The position numbers and the translations under genes were made by a program. 64,000 nt of DNA from Nymphaea colorata (lineage: Eukaryota > Streptophyta > Magnoliopsida > Nymphaeales > Nymphaeaceae): positions 15,533,934-15,597,933 of the forward strand of contig NC_045138.2 in assembly GCF_008831285.2 (NCBI RefSeq), read 5' to 3'. The notes under the pieces were generated by a model. That model made no database searches. It worked only from the letters and a program-made list of their open reading frames with translations, and was not told where the DNA came from. Shown here in pieces: positions 27,301-40,573 of the stretch (positions are counted from its first letter, which is position 1; the number at the start of each line of letters is the position of its first letter).

Positions 27301-30300
27301 TTACTTGATTTTCTAAAATGAAAATTCACTTATCATTTGTAACTAAAGACTTGCATTCAATTGTTTGCAATATTTCCTTTGTGTTTAATTTTTAGAGAAG
27401 TGCCTTCTTCATTGTTCACAAGGTTCTATTTTCAATGTGTTATTTCCCAAGAGATAGATTTCCCTTGTGCTTTCATGAAAAACCTTCTCCATGCACTTTA
27501 AATAGACAAAGACGGGCATCTATGGACACAAGAATGACTTCAAGCCCACTCAAAATATCATCCTAATAAAAAAAATGGTAACAACTTGTAGAAAATGCCA
27601 AGTATATGTTTTCCAATAAATACAATCAACATTGAGGGAATATGTAGAAACAAGAACAAGATTTTCCAAGAAAAATCATGATCTCCAACCTCTATACTTT
27701 CACATGTTGTGAGTCTTGACCATATTCTTTCCCTGTCAATAGCACGTTGCAGCTGTCTCTGGGCAAGATCAACCCAAAAAGCTATCTCTTTAGTGTCCTT
27801 ATCTAGATTGTCCTGGCAACCTGCTGCTCTAGGACCAAAATGAGCAAGAAACTCTCTGCGCAATCCTATTTTTCTCATAAAGCCATAAGCTTGATCTATA
27901 GGAACAAAATCAATAAGCCTCTCCATAAATCTTCCAGTAACATCTGGTATAAGAGAAAAAAATTGGGGGCAGGAAATCTTTGCTGGTCCAAGCTTTGTAA
28001 TTGCAGCAATACAACTCAGTGCAAGCATTAGGAGAGACACATCGTGAGTCGTATCACAGGATGATACACCTTTTTTGCTTCTGCATCATTGTAGAGCAAT
28101 GAAAGATAAAGAACTCATTAACAACAAAACCTTGATGACCTATATAGTTAAAAACTTAAAATTTTCCAGACACAGTATCAGTTCAGGAATGAAGCATACA
28201 CTTTTGTTGCTTCTGCAAAGCGAGGAGTTGCTTCAAAATAATTAACATAACTTGCCATAACCACTGGGTTTTGCTGTGACCAGAACCATTCACTTGCCAC
28301 TTGGTCCTTCCCAGAAAGTTCTTTTGTAATTACACTCTCCAAAGGAGCAGACTGTCTCAACAAACTGCACACAAATTCTAAGACCAATCAACCAACTGTA
28401 ACTTCTAGTTATTCTAGACTAGGGACAGATAAATGTGCAAAATGTATAACATAAAAGTATAGGCAAAGTGGCAAAAAAATCACACATACTTTACAGAATC
28501 TAGTATTATTCAGAAAAAACTGGCTCACCATACCCATAGTGTCTCTTAGGCTATGTTTGAAAGCCTCAAATCTAAGTTCCAAGGTGATTTGGGAACCATG
28601 CAGATCTAAGATCTGCGCATCTGTGGTCCAAAACATACCCCAACCACAGAGACACAGTTTCTGCATTCACCGTAGATGGGAAAACCGTAGATCAAAAATC
28701 CATTGATTGTTTGAGTTATGGATTGCACAGCAGCACGGATCTCAAATCACATTGGGTCTTATATCCAAGGATATCAAACTCAAACTTAGGGTAACAAGCA
28801 GCTCTAGAATCTGCCTCGCTGAACGAATAAAATGAAGTCACAGGGAATGAAAACAAAGCAATTCTAAAAGCCTAACATTTTCATCCTCCTCTGTTCTCGT
28901 AAGAAAAAGTATGACATATTTAGTTATACATGAGGAAGTATATAGAACAGCACAGATCAGCTCTAGATAATGCATAGGAGGAATTTCCAGTTTGACTCCC
29001 ATATTGCATTTACTGTACACATATATACATATGTGTGATTGTGTGTCTATTTCTATATATGTATATGCCACATAAATATATAATAAATGTGTGTTGCATT
29101 TGAATTTTATAATAATTGACAAATCATTGCATCCACTGCTGCATCCATCTGAAATAGTTGCAAATACATAGATAAGAATGTCAATGTATTTTGTGTTCAA
29201 GAATGTTAACCACTGCGACAGTGGAATTTGAACAACTTATAAGATATTCATGATGGAAACTAAAGAATGTTGTGAGAAGCATGCGAGTCTGGGACACTAC
29301 ATTGACAAAACAAATAAAGTATTTGTAGAGAATTTTTTAAATATCCAGGACATTCAAAAGGATCACATGTCCAACATAGAGCAAGGAATTTGTCACTATG
29401 ATCAGTAATTTCACCTTCAAGAACCAATGGCTTTAATTGGTAATACCATATTACCGGACTAAAAGGTCAGAAAAATAGTAAGTCTCAAGTTCTCAACTCC
29501 AGAAATTTGTTACAGAATAAACAACACGATGTTCAAGGGCTAACCACTTATAATCCGTGCATACCTCCTCTGAACAAACAAGTTAACATCTCTGTCCCTT
29601 CCATCTCCTCGAGACGCAATTTCACATGCTGCTTGCAGCAAAGAATGAACAGCAGCCTGGGAAAACAAGCCATCCAAATAATAAAAGAACCTTCCAGAGA
29701 TTGATATCCAATCTTTTTCTCTCAAAAAGACATTCATTTGGCGGTAGAAAATTAAAGCAACAGTTTATCAATCAGAAGCTTCAAAAAGACATTTCTCATT
29801 GTTGCCAGCCTACAGTTTCCAAACACAACTAACTAGCATCAACAAGAGGCTGAAATGAAATGTAAACTGCATCCTTTCGTTGCCTCGCATTGAAGCTTCA
29901 CATGCATAAATATGACAAGAAGCAGAAACAAAATGACATGAAAAAGTCAAAGCATGATGATCTTGTCATTAGGCTTTGTTCTTTGTTATTCCATCATTCC
30001 CTTTCAATGGGCCTAGGGGCAGGCAATCGGCAGGAATTCCAGTGGACATCCTGGGCCAAGATTTTTGGGAAGAGACAGACAGTGATTGATTTAGCCCAGC
30101 TCCATGTTTTGAGGGCAGACACGGAATGCAATCCATTTGGCAATTCAGTAATTCCCTAAAACCACATTCTCACTCTAAGAATCCAATCAGGAACAACATG
30201 GTTGAAAACCACCTCTCTTAATGTTGATGTACCAGTGAAAAGCCCTAGATACAATTAACGATCACTCTGCAGACAGTTTTTCACTAACAAGGAAAAAAAG

Positions 30301-32877
30301 GTAAAGGGTAACAATAAAATGCCTCATTTCCTCTAGCTTCACATTCTTTGGGGTCAAATGTAAATAACACATAAATATTATCTCTTAACAAGTTTAATGT
30401 TCTGACCTGATATGAAAGACTCTTGATCCATGCATTTTTGTCTACACCAATCCATGCCTTTGAAAACCAAGGAATGGTTGAGACAGGGCTATGTTCCTTA
30501 ATAGCCAACTCAAAAACCCTTGCAGCATCATATATGGACTGAACCAGACCATCGCTAGAATCTTCGCCTTGCAATGATTGATTTAACTTTATCCGCATCT
30601 CTTCCATATCATCTCTGGGGTTTGCAGCAGAGGTTCCACTAACTGCTAAACCATCATCTGAAGGAGCAGATTGGAGCCACACAGGCATCCTTCTAGCCTT
30701 GGTAACACGTGAATATCGTCTACATGGCCCAACCATGCTACCAAAAAAACTCCCTGTATCAAATATAAGTGGCCCATGCTTCAAACAGCATCTCCACCTT
30801 CTTCCGTCCTTATGGTGAAAAGGACCATTCAGATGGAACAGTTCCTTGCAGATAAAATGTAAACCTGTCACCCTTGGTGCCATTTGAGGATTTGAACTAC
30901 TGAAACCAGCAGAATGATGGAAACCAGTTAAAAAAAATGCAGATATCATCCTCATATCTAGAGACATCTAGTGATATACTAAAGTAGTGCAGTTTATGAC
31001 ATCAACATGATCTAATGTTTTAGAACAAGCCTTCACTTTCCATTAAAGATGCACCTCTATTTCTCAACTCTCAAGTTCTATACTTTATTTACAGGACATT
31101 TAGTTGTTTCTTGGAATTTTTTTTACCATGTATTGCTTTAAGATACGAAATAATGATAGCATTATCTCTCTTTACAGTAATAATGACCATGTTAAATTAT
31201 ATCAGCAAAATCTTGTCATTTAAGTTAATCCTGATATCCAATATATACTTTGGGCCAATGGTGAAACTAAGATCATCTAGACTTCACTGCAATCATTGTT
31301 GATGCTAATACCTTTTTACCTTTCCTCCCTGTGAAACATAAGAGATGCATGATCTAACCAATTGTGACAGGAGAAAGTGGTGCTGAACCTGCAATGAGAG
31401 GTTCTTCAAAAAAAAAATTTTTTTGTTTCTTTTAACATTTGAATATTTTATTTTGATTTTTTATCAATTTTTTTTAAGAACACTAGTAGAAAGATCATAA
31501 ATTCATAATGTTCTTTATTATTTCTACATAGTTTTCTATTTTCTGAATTCCAGAAATTTTTTTCAACAAAACAAGCTTTCCAATCAACTCATGAAAAAAC
31601 AAAAACAGTATTTATGACTATGTACGAAACTGAAATGAAAATTTTCTACCTGGAAAGATGGAAGATCAAGACCAGGGACCTGGTATTGTCCGTTGGTTTA
31701 TATTCCAGAAGGTAAACAGGACAGACGTGAACAGAAAGCCAATCCACAAATGACCCTTACACATGATGTCAGTTGGTTGGGAAGTCCTTCTCATCTACTG
31801 TTTCGCATGACATATATCAATCCTAGTTATCTACGGGCCTGTGACATGTAGAGAACTCTCGCAAATTTGAAATGATATCAAAAGGATTTGTGCTTAAATT
31901 GCGACCCATAACAAAGGAAACTGTGAGTTGACTCGTATTCTGGCTGACACAACCAAAAGTTCCCCACCTAAACTTGCACGCAAACTTGGAACTGTTCAGT
32001 ATCTCACTTAAAAGGCACCCTATCGAGGAAAGGATTTCAAACACACATATCATGTTTATGCTTAAGCTTGATGCTATTCCTTTATATTATTTTGTTACTC
32101 CAATTCCTAGAATGGACCTGTTGTTGTTGTTTTCTATCATCCTGACCGTAATAGTTCCTCCAAGATAATCTTGCTTGCCCAGATAGCGATGAACTCTACT
32201 GGGTGCTAGCAATACTAGTTTTCCTCCCGCCAAAGCATGAGAGGGTTGTGGTTTCATCCAAGACGATATGTGTTGTTCCCTAACTCATCCTGGAAGCCAT
32301 AGGTAATAGATCATTCTTTTTTCCGGCACAGCCGAATATCTTGTGACCATAATGTGGTGGTCTTTACAGGCAATTCCTAGCTAAAACATTAGCAGCCTCT
32401 ATTACTCCTCTCCTCCTCACTCCCGCACACTAATAAGCATCAACCCAACCACAATTAGTGTCCTTCTTCCTTTCCTACATTGCTCACAATACTCTAATCT
32501 TCTTTTCGTATGCACATCGAACACGTACCACATCCATAATTCCAGGAACCGCTTAATCACCGAATGCAGCCATTAATGTATCGGATGGACGTGAAAGAAA
32601 ACTTATACCACCGCCCCTTAAATCGAAATCCTCGTTCGCGCGCGCCTAATTTCACAGGTCAAACTTCAAAAACGAGTAGAACTCATTGCCACAGAGAAGA
32701 AGAGTCTTCGTGTGGAGCGTCGAGAGGAGAATAATCAGTATCTTCCACCACGAGATTCGACAAGAACAATGCATGAGACTATACGAGACTATACCGAAGC
32801 ATCAACTGGCAGAGAAACAGAGAGAGGATGCGTTTATCGAACGCGAACCTGGCTCCGTAGCGCAACTTTAACGCCAT
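18307..32877 (-). CDS. LETM1-like organellar membrane protein, 18 exons
   Basis: Long plant LETM1-like protein (type of Arabidopsis At3g11560/At5g06220), predicted organelle membrane protein; LETM1 relatives act in mitochondrial K+/H+ or Ca2+ homeostasis, but the function of this plant branch is inferred. Exons: 32877-32795, 30899-30407, 29656-29565, 28364-28200, 28080-27690, 27086-26968, 26856-26784, 26673-26450, 26321-26277, 26147-26057, 25723-25532, 24268-24153, 23954-23867, 22001-21852, 21768-21637, 20155-19985, 18589-18530, 18444-18307; frame is kept throughout, 940 aa. Landmarks: SRGDGRDRDVNLFVQR (about 205-220), IWSRLTTCESIEV, a coiled coil (593-656), the LETM1 signature ITEKEKKALQRTVTDLASVI (about 847-866) leading into a hydrophobic segment (862-890), then YVPALIPSTYAPDRLDLLRQ. 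The 5' edge of exon 5 is uncertain by 3 nt. The intron after exon 10 has a GC donor. Confidence 0.93.
22511..22793 (+). mobile_element. Solo Copia-type LTR with 5-bp target-site duplication
   Basis: The LTR spans 22516-22788 (273 bp), begins TGTTAGAATACC and ends TTTCTACA, and is flanked on both sides by AAACA (22511-22515 and 22789-22793). The R-U5 portion (CCCCGTGGTTTTTCACC ... TTTTCCACGTAAATCCTGTG) is of the sort found in plant Copia LTRs. No primer binding site or internal region follows, so this is a solo LTR left by LTR-LTR recombination. It sits in the intron between exons 13 and 14 of the LETM1-like gene, in antisense orientation to it. Confidence 0.88.
24558..24578. repeat. (AT)n microsatellite in intron
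   Basis: Short AT run in the intron between exons 11 and 12 of the LETM1-like gene, followed by purine-rich GA/GGAA sequence to about 24780. Confidence 0.8.
28552..28642. mobile_element. Possible short MITE in intron
   Basis: GGCTATGTTTGAAAGCC at the left and, in reverse complement, GGGGTATGTTTTGGACC at the right form imperfect inverted ends about 90 bp apart, within the intron between exons 4 and 3 of the LETM1-like gene. The ends resemble PIF/Harbinger-type termini. No target duplication was identified. Confidence 0.3.
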
Positions 32878-33230
32878 TGGAATTTTCGTTCCCTCGTCTT
32901 CTTCTTGTTTTTGCTTCTTGGTTCTGTCGATTGCTTGAGCACCGAATCCTCAAGGAGGGAGAGCGACGGAGAGAAAAGAAAATGTTTTATCCGGGGTAAC
33001 GGCAAGGAGTGCGTGTGGCGGAAGGCAGAGGGCGGGTTTCTGCTTCTGCGGCGAGAAAATTATCTGCCCGCCCTTCATTGTTGTCTTATATTTCAGCAAC
33101 GCCATCACTTCAGAAAGAAGGCGGACTGTCTAGGGCCACCAAATCTAGCCTGACCCGAAACCTTTCTCCGTCGGTTTCCAGTTTTAGTCATCATTTCAAC
33201 GTCTACTACAGATTTTGCAACTTAAGATGA
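32878..33230 (-). promoter_or_regulatory. Presumed 5' UTR and promoter of the LETM1-like gene
   Basis: The DNA upstream of the first LETM1-like ATG is locally richer in G+C than its surroundings, with purine-rich tracts in the plus orientation (pyrimidine-rich in the transcript), typical of a plant 5' UTR. No clear TATA box stands out. Three overlapping plus-strand open frames here are explained as chance. Confidence 0.35.
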
Positions 33231-36200
33231 AATTTTTTTTTTCTATATTACTTTATGAATAAAAGGTCGGATGAGATAGTTACTTTATGAAATTCTTTTC
33301 ATATTTAAATCAATTTATGAATAATCTTAAATTTAAAATTGTGAAATTATGTTGTATTGTACTTCATGGCCTTTGTTCTTGTATGTACTGAACCGAAGCT
33401 GTTCGTGATATCGCCAGACTATTTAGTGAGTGGTCGGATCAATTCGGCTCAGTCTACATCAGATGCTCCTAATTCAAGCCCCCCCCGGTTAGAAAGTTGG
33501 ATCCAAACCAAACCCGACAGACTGAAGGTGGTGGCGACTCGGTTGGATTTGGACATGTAGGAGGGCAATTAGGCCATTGCGGAGACGATAGACGTGGCTG
33601 GGTCGATGCCTCTATCTATGGGCATGGTGGTGTTTATGTGGACGACGTGGAAAGATCTGAGATCACAAATCCGGAAACCACCCGGTGGGTTGGGTTCACC
33701 CTATCTCTTGTTCCCATTCCAACGGCTTCTTTTTTCTTTTTTCTTTTTTCTTTTTTTTTCGTCAAAGTTCGTAAACGAAACACGCTGTTGGTCTTGCATG
33801 TGTCCCCCAAACATTCCTTGAATTTTGGGATTCAGTGTCCACAATGTAATAATTTCTCGTTTTTGTGCTTGACGCTTTGAGATTTTACAAGAAACGGTCC
33901 TACCAATATAATCTTAATGGGCGTGAATCTCGAACGGAAATTTTCTTACCAAATCTGATATCAGATTCCTACCAATTCCATATAATCTGGTAATGAAGTT
34001 GAATTCAATAAAAAACTAATGCACCAAATTCATGAAACACCGTGACATTGTGTTTCACGCATATGTTTCGATCTATTTTCATAACCAAACTGCATGCTCC
34101 TTAAGCGGTTTGATAGCATCAGAGCTGTGACCTGAACTTTCTCAAATCACTATTATCTGCATTGAGACTGGGGAGAAGGATGGCTCTGCAAAAAATGGAG
34201 ACTGGAAAGAAGGATGGCTTCCCCTCGCCTTGGAGAAAGGTATCCTTCTTCGGTGTGGTCCTTTATGATTTCTGCAGATAAAAGATTGCTAATAGAAGAC
34301 AGACTTTGCAGGTTTGGTATCTGTTCTCTGCTTTTTGTACATCTGTAATTACTTCATTTCTGGATAATAAAACTCCAGTTGAGCTGCTGAAGAAAACTTT
34401 GAATTTCACAGTTGCGGGTTTCAGGTTTGCATTACGTTTTAAAATTCACGGATCTGTAGACTGAGAAGGGTGTTAGACACTAGACAGGAATGTTCAGCGA
34501 GAGAGTCGAGCCTGAGCTCAGCCAGCTCGAACTCGGCTCGACTCACATAAAGCTTGGCTCAAGTTCGAACCGAGCTTTATGAGGCAAGCTCGAGCTCGGC
34601 TAGTTTAAGCTTGTCGGTGAATAGTTGGTCTTCTTCAGTTTATGGAGAAAAAAAAAACAGGTGCAAGATTATTCTACCGCGCTTCTATATAAAGAGTACT
34701 GAGGAAAATATTATTGCTCACATCAAAAATTGATTATACACTAATTCATATAACTTAACCTTGAAACCAAAAAATTATTACCTGATTTAGGAGGAGCAGA
34801 GCTGATGTTCATCACCTCATAAGAGGAGGGGAGGGCTTACAACACCAGTGGAAGCACTACTCCTTGGGCTTCCAACACTGCCAAAATGTCTTGGCCTGGG
34901 ATTCAATAAATTTTTAGGGAAGATGTCTGCAAGAAACCTCAACCAAGGGGAGAAAATCTTAGAAACAGAGGCATGTGATGAAGAACAAGAAGGGGAAACG
35001 AACGCCATTTCCTCCAAAGGGGAGAGAGATAGAGAAATGTTAAAGGCTTGAGAATTCTCAACCAGAAAATCGAAGCCCTAGAGAATGATGAGAAGCAGAG
35101 AAAGAAAGATTGGACTTGATGATGGCCCTTTTTTTTTTTTTCTTTAAATATGTTCATTTAGTTAAGTCCAAAATGCCAAGAGTTCAATGCCTGGAGGGCA
35201 CCTCTCTCAGCATAAACTGATAGTAGTCTCCCTAATCCAGTTTGGTATCTTAAATGAAATTTGTTCTCATATGTTAAGTTTAGTTTTTGGGTGCCTTTAT
35301 AATTATACTTATTTGTTCCTGACTTTGTAATATCACAGCTTTAATTGAACCTTCCATAAGTTTATTCTAATATGCAGATCTACCAACTGAAACATTCATT
35401 ATAAGAATGAAACAGTATGTCCTGGTATGAACTTTGAATTTGAATCCATGGCTTTCACATATTAGTGACTCGCATCTCTGTTATATATATATATATACAC
35501 ACACATAATTCACTGAATCTGCAGTCCAACAACACTGATGTAAGGGGGGTGTTTGATGGATTTAATAATGAAAGTTCCAGAAACATAATTTCTCTTCAAA
35601 CTGAAATAGAATAAAAAATTACAGGTTTCAGTTTCTTAATTCTAGAAACAAAATACCTCGTTTATTTAATAATTTCAATTTCTAAAAAATTGAGCATTTT
35701 GATTCTAAAATTCCATGATTCTTGGTATATCGAATGCCCCCTACTTAACTTCAGGGATTCAACAGAATTCAGTTCACATCCAATTGCATAAAATTCAGTT
35801 TTATATTGTGATGTGTAGTAAACACCAGAAGCCCATTAAATTTGAGCTGTTTACATCCCTACGGTCTATATCATATTTAATAAGTTGTCACATATATCTT
35901 CACCTTATTGTTAATAGCTTAATATTATTAGGTCCATTAAGTGGTCGGTGATCCCGTCAATAAAGGCATCATATAAGTATGGATGTTAGTTTAGTCTTGA
36001 TTTTTTGAAGTTGTTTAGCTAATGGAATGGTTACATACCATCTCCAAATTTATTTCAAAAATTATGACAGATTCATAAACCAATAAAACCAATAGAACTT
36101 ATGAGGTGGTCTATGAACCAAATCAAATGGCCCCTATAGTGATGGGAAGACAAATTCAACTTCACTTTCTTTTTTCATTTTTAGATTTTTTTTTAATTTG

Positions 36201-36340
36201 AAAAGATTTTAATGTGCATGATTTTATTTATATAGATAAATAATGGGAACCTGCTAAACGATGAACCGGTTACAACAAACAAGGAGGTGTTTGATGAATT
36301 TCGATATATATATATATATTGTAGGGGTGGTTGATGCACA
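33231..36340. other. Intergenic region with MITE-like repeats
   Basis: No gene recognised. A stretch at 34495-34620 is built of repeated CTCGAGCTCGGCTCG-like phrases in both orientations, a signature often carried by plant non-autonomous DNA transposons; its ends are unclear. A PIF-like MITE lies at 35544-35741. TA microsatellites occur at 35481-35505 and 36307-36320. Confidence 0.5.
35541..35744. mobile_element. PIF/Harbinger-like MITE, 198 bp
   Basis: Terminal inverted repeats GGGGGGTGTTTGATGG (from 35544) and, reverse-complemented, GGGGGCATTCGATATACC (to 35741). The flanking triplets are TAA and TAC, compatible with a decayed 3-bp target duplication as in PIF/Harbinger elements. The interior is AT-rich and non-coding. 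Confidence 0.55.
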
Positions 36341-36589
36341 TTGGAGGGACTAACTCACAGACTCAGAGAGGAACTCTTTCCCGGTTTGCTTTTACCTGCT
36401 TCCTTACTGTTGCCTTTTTCCTTTCCTTCATTAAATGAACGAGGACATCTTCCCCGCTTCTTCTTCACCAACCCCTTAAAAAACAAAATCATCACAAACA
36501 CACACATCACAAACAAAATCATCACAAACACATGTTCTTGGTGGTGGTGTTTAGCAACTGAGCATTCTCTCATCACCCAATTCATTAGT

Positions 36590-37440
36590 TCCAAATTTGA
36601 CATGTCTTCCCCTAGTGTTTGGAATAGTTCTATCTCACACACCTCCCCCTCTCACTTTTGGTGCGACATGCTTTTTGTCCTTCCTCTTTTCCTCCGCCTT
36701 GCTGACCTCTCATCGTCCGCGTCCCCATCCTGGCCTCTCTCACCTACCCGTGAGTTCACGTTTTCTTCCTGCTACCTGGCCTCCTTCGGTCCTTCTGTCG
36801 CGTCGCTCCCACCCCATTACCTTTGGTATCCTGGCCCCTCTCCTCGTGTCATTGCTTTTGTCTGGCTTCTTCTTACTGGTCATATCAATACTTTTGACCA
36901 CCTCCAGCGCCTTGGCATCAGTTTGACTAACCAGTGTCTTTTCTGTCTTGTCGAGTATCGGGTTTACATTTTTACTTTTTGTTCTTTCTTCTTTAGTGTT
37001 CTTGCTTCTACATGGTCTTCTCTTGTTAGTAGTCTTTCAAACTCACCTTCTATTCGTCTCTTTTTACTCTTTTGTCATTCCCCCCACCTGTCTGTTTCCT
37101 GGGGTCGTGTTTGGAGGTCATGGCTCATTTCAGCTTGGTGGTACATTTGAGAGGAGCGCAACAACAGGGTCTCCAGGAGCACCTTCTCTTCGCCAGATTT
37201 TGTCGCTCGTCTTGTGCAAGGGGATGTCCAATTTGCCATTCGGTTAAAGCGTCGCTGCCCATCTGCGGTTGGGTGACCTTCCTCTTTCACCCCGCCTCTC
37301 TTCTTTTTTCTGGGCACTGTATTTTATATTTTTCTTCTTGTTTCTGTTTTTGCGGTTTGTTTCGGTATCTAGAGGATCTCTTGTCCCCAAATTTTGTTAT
37401 ATATTTTCATTGTATCGGCTCTCTCTCTCTCTCTTTATAT
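36590..37440 (+). pseudogene. LINE (non-LTR retrotransposon) remnant, zf-RVT region
   Basis: The open frame 36341-37150 contains, at about 36731-37015, a pattern typical of the zinc-binding C-terminal (zf-RVT) region of plant LINE reverse transcriptases: W-LS-x-REFTFSS-Y, then PSPRVIAFVWLLLTGHINTF, LQRLGISLTNQC and the first cysteines (QCLFC). After that the expected HLF-x-C half is lost to a frameshift. The catalytic reverse transcriptase core is absent, so this is a 5'-truncated, inactive copy. The T-rich stretch to about 37440 may be its 3' UTR. Confidence 0.6.
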
Positions 37441-38046
37441 ATATAATATATAATCAAAACATTAAGTTATTGGAAAGTTTATTCCAAATAAAATATATAA
37501 ACATGTTAACACGTCTATGAAAAACCGTCTAACATAAAAACATGTTTTAGTTCAAGTTATGGATAGAAAACGTTTACTTTTCTTACTATCAAAGTTTTGA
37601 TATTGTACGAACCATTCATTTCTTGATGATCACAAACACAATTTAAAGTAAATAACGATTGGCCTAGTATATAATTCATATTAAACCATTATTAAGATCA
37701 CATTTAAGACTCTGACTTAAATGGTCCATACATATTGAAGGCCTTTTAAGTTTTTAAATATGTGGAACTGAGTGCCTTTTAAAGCGTTACTAGCTTAATC
37801 CTTTTAACATTTTATAAAAAAAGGCTTCAGAAGCGGTTCATAGATGATAAGATCAAAGAAGCTGCTTCGAGCTAACTTCCTGCGTGAATCAAATCAATTT
37901 AGAGTCCTTTTCTACTTTAAAGATGAGGCGACTGCGAATTAAGAAAGTCCTCCCTCCCGGCCCATCTGCATTAATCTATAGATTAAGCGATCAAACTGCT
38001 TCTCTCTTTATGTCAATTTGTGTAGATATGCATTGCTTTCACATTA

Positions 38047-38160
<114 letters not shown>

Positions 38161-40573
38161 GCACAAAGAAAAGAAATGTCATTATTGGCTCATCAATATC
38201 AACCATTTCTTCGTTATCTTATTTGGGTGAGGAGGCGAGTGCGGATCTAAGTTATTCCGAGTCAACAAACTCTTCAAAGCTCTTGGGGCCTTTGCAGATT
38301 TTTCTAATGCACATTTATGCATACATGAGTTGTCCATTCATATGAAAAATTATGAGACATGCTAGGTAGTCCATTTAGGTGTTTGGTTGGATGTGAGTTC
38401 GGTCCGGCCCGTAAGGAATTCGGTCCGGCCCGGCCCGATAAGGAATCGGGCTCGGGCCGGCCGGACACTCGAAACTCAAGCTTGAGCTTGGCCCGATTAT
38501 TAAAACTCAAGACCGAGACCGGCCTATTAAATTAAAAAATATATATTTTAATATAAAACAATATGTAAATGTAATTAATTGTAATAAAATAATTTGTATA
38601 TATTAATAAAATAAATATTTCAAAAATTATCAAGCCCACCTGGGTTTATCGGCCCAACCCTTTTTCTAAGCCCACCTTTTTTTTTTGGGCTTGTGCCTGA
38701 GTCGAGCAGGGTACCCGCCAGCGGCCCAGCCAGGTGCCCAGCCTAAGTTGCACATGACCCTGCTCATGCCCGAACTCATATTGAAAGGACTAGACCTAGC
38801 CTTGCCAGAGCTAGAGCAGCCCCTAAAGAGCTAAACCAAACGAGTCTTCAGTTAGATAACTCAGCCTCGCCGCCCAATTGAGTTATTATGATGAATAAAA
38901 TACTTTATTATATTATTTTTAAAAAATTAATCAGTTTATTTAATTATACTTAATCAGAAAATTCTAGTTGAAGTAAAAAAAAAAAAAAAAGACGGATTCG
39001 ACTCGTTAGTTCAGCCTTAAAGTTGGATATATACCCTAAAGATTGAAACAAGTTCATGATAAAACTTGGTTCTTGGTGGCCTTGTGCCCGGACGTTGGTT
39101 CTTATGAGAACAATACATTCTCATAAATGTGTGTTACTGGTACCAAACACGATCTAAATGCGGGTTGCAATTGGAATTGATGATCATTCAAAGACGATGA
39201 CTCTTAGGAGTGATGGATCATCGCGGTCCTTCAATGCAGCAAGGACCATTCATTCAAACGGTGAGATCAAGGACCATTTAGAGCCAATCATGATTTAAAA
39301 ATTGGGGCCATGTTCATTGGAACTGTGCTTCTTTAATTAATTGCTGTTAGACTGAGCACAGGATGTGGGATAATTAAGACATTCAATCCACTGGCATCAT
39401 TTGTCTCGCCTTTGACAAGGGCTATTCAGAGATCACAAGTTCCCTAATGCTTAGAATTATGGTAACATGTCAAACAGGTCAAATGTCCTACAGCAAAAAT
39501 TAACTTCATCGAATATGGCATTTTCGGTCAGGTACACTATAGGCAATAAAAATGGTCCACTTAATCGCCAATCAATGTTGTTGTCTAACTTAAGCTTGTG
39601 AAAAGTGACGTTTGAATTTCAATGTGGCGTCATTAAGCGGACAAAGCAATTATTTTGATTTTTGATGGCACCCAGGTCTGGTGCGGCTGTCCTAGACCTA
39701 AATCCACATACTTTCAACCACTAATTTAATCATAAAGTGGGCTTTGTGGTGCCCCACGAACCTCCCAACTATCTATAACCACAGCTGAGTTTGTTTGACT
39801 GTTTGAATTGTTTCGACCACCGTCGAAGAGGAAGTGCGAATAAGTGGTCTTGACTGCACGTGTTTGTCCTTGAGTCTGGAAATCATGTTTAATTTGTGCA
39901 TAAATATTTTATGGTTCAAATTTGCCATCTCCTGCAACCATTCATTTTTTTCGTGGTTTGATAAACCCATAATTCAAACTCGAATCGGTGGAAGACTGGG
40001 ACCCTGGGTCGGAGAATCGATCACAAATTTTAATAGTACCTTTTTTTCTATAAATAGATGAAAAGGATAAGTCTGTTGATATTATGAGTATTTATATGTA
40101 CTTAATAAAGTTTGTGATATTTCACAAATCAAAAAATAACAAACTTTAGTATTCAACAACACACGATTAAAAAAAAAATCACATGTAATTAGTTAAAGAT
40201 CTCAGCTAACTCGGCGAACCCTGACTGGTGAACTATTAAATGATATTCCTAGCGGACTCGGGCAGCTCGAGACTTGGATCAATGAGTTTGCCAACTATGG
40301 TTTGTAGAGAGAGAGAGAGAGAGAGAGAGATTCTTGATATTTTTAATTAGATATTTCATTTTTTCCATTTTTTAATATTTCTATACAATCACATATACGA
40401 AAAAAGTAAAACAAGATAAAGGTCCATATGAAACATTAATTTGACTCATCTCATGAAAAATTTTTGTTCCTTTCCTGCAACCAATGGCCTGTAAAACATG
40501 TATTTCAGTCTATATGATAATTGATTCTCAAAGTATGAAAATGACTCATATAATAAGTACTAGAGAACGACTT

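Noticed and set aside
30900-30967. In-frame ATG at 30967 as the LETM1-like start
   Set aside because: The intervening sequence has a polypyrimidine tract and AG acceptor, and an upstream exon joins in frame, so it is better read as intron.
32686-33230. Cluster of overlapping plus-strand open frames
   Set aside because: Antisense to the LETM1-like first exon and leader; several frames are open at once, which indicates composition and not coding.
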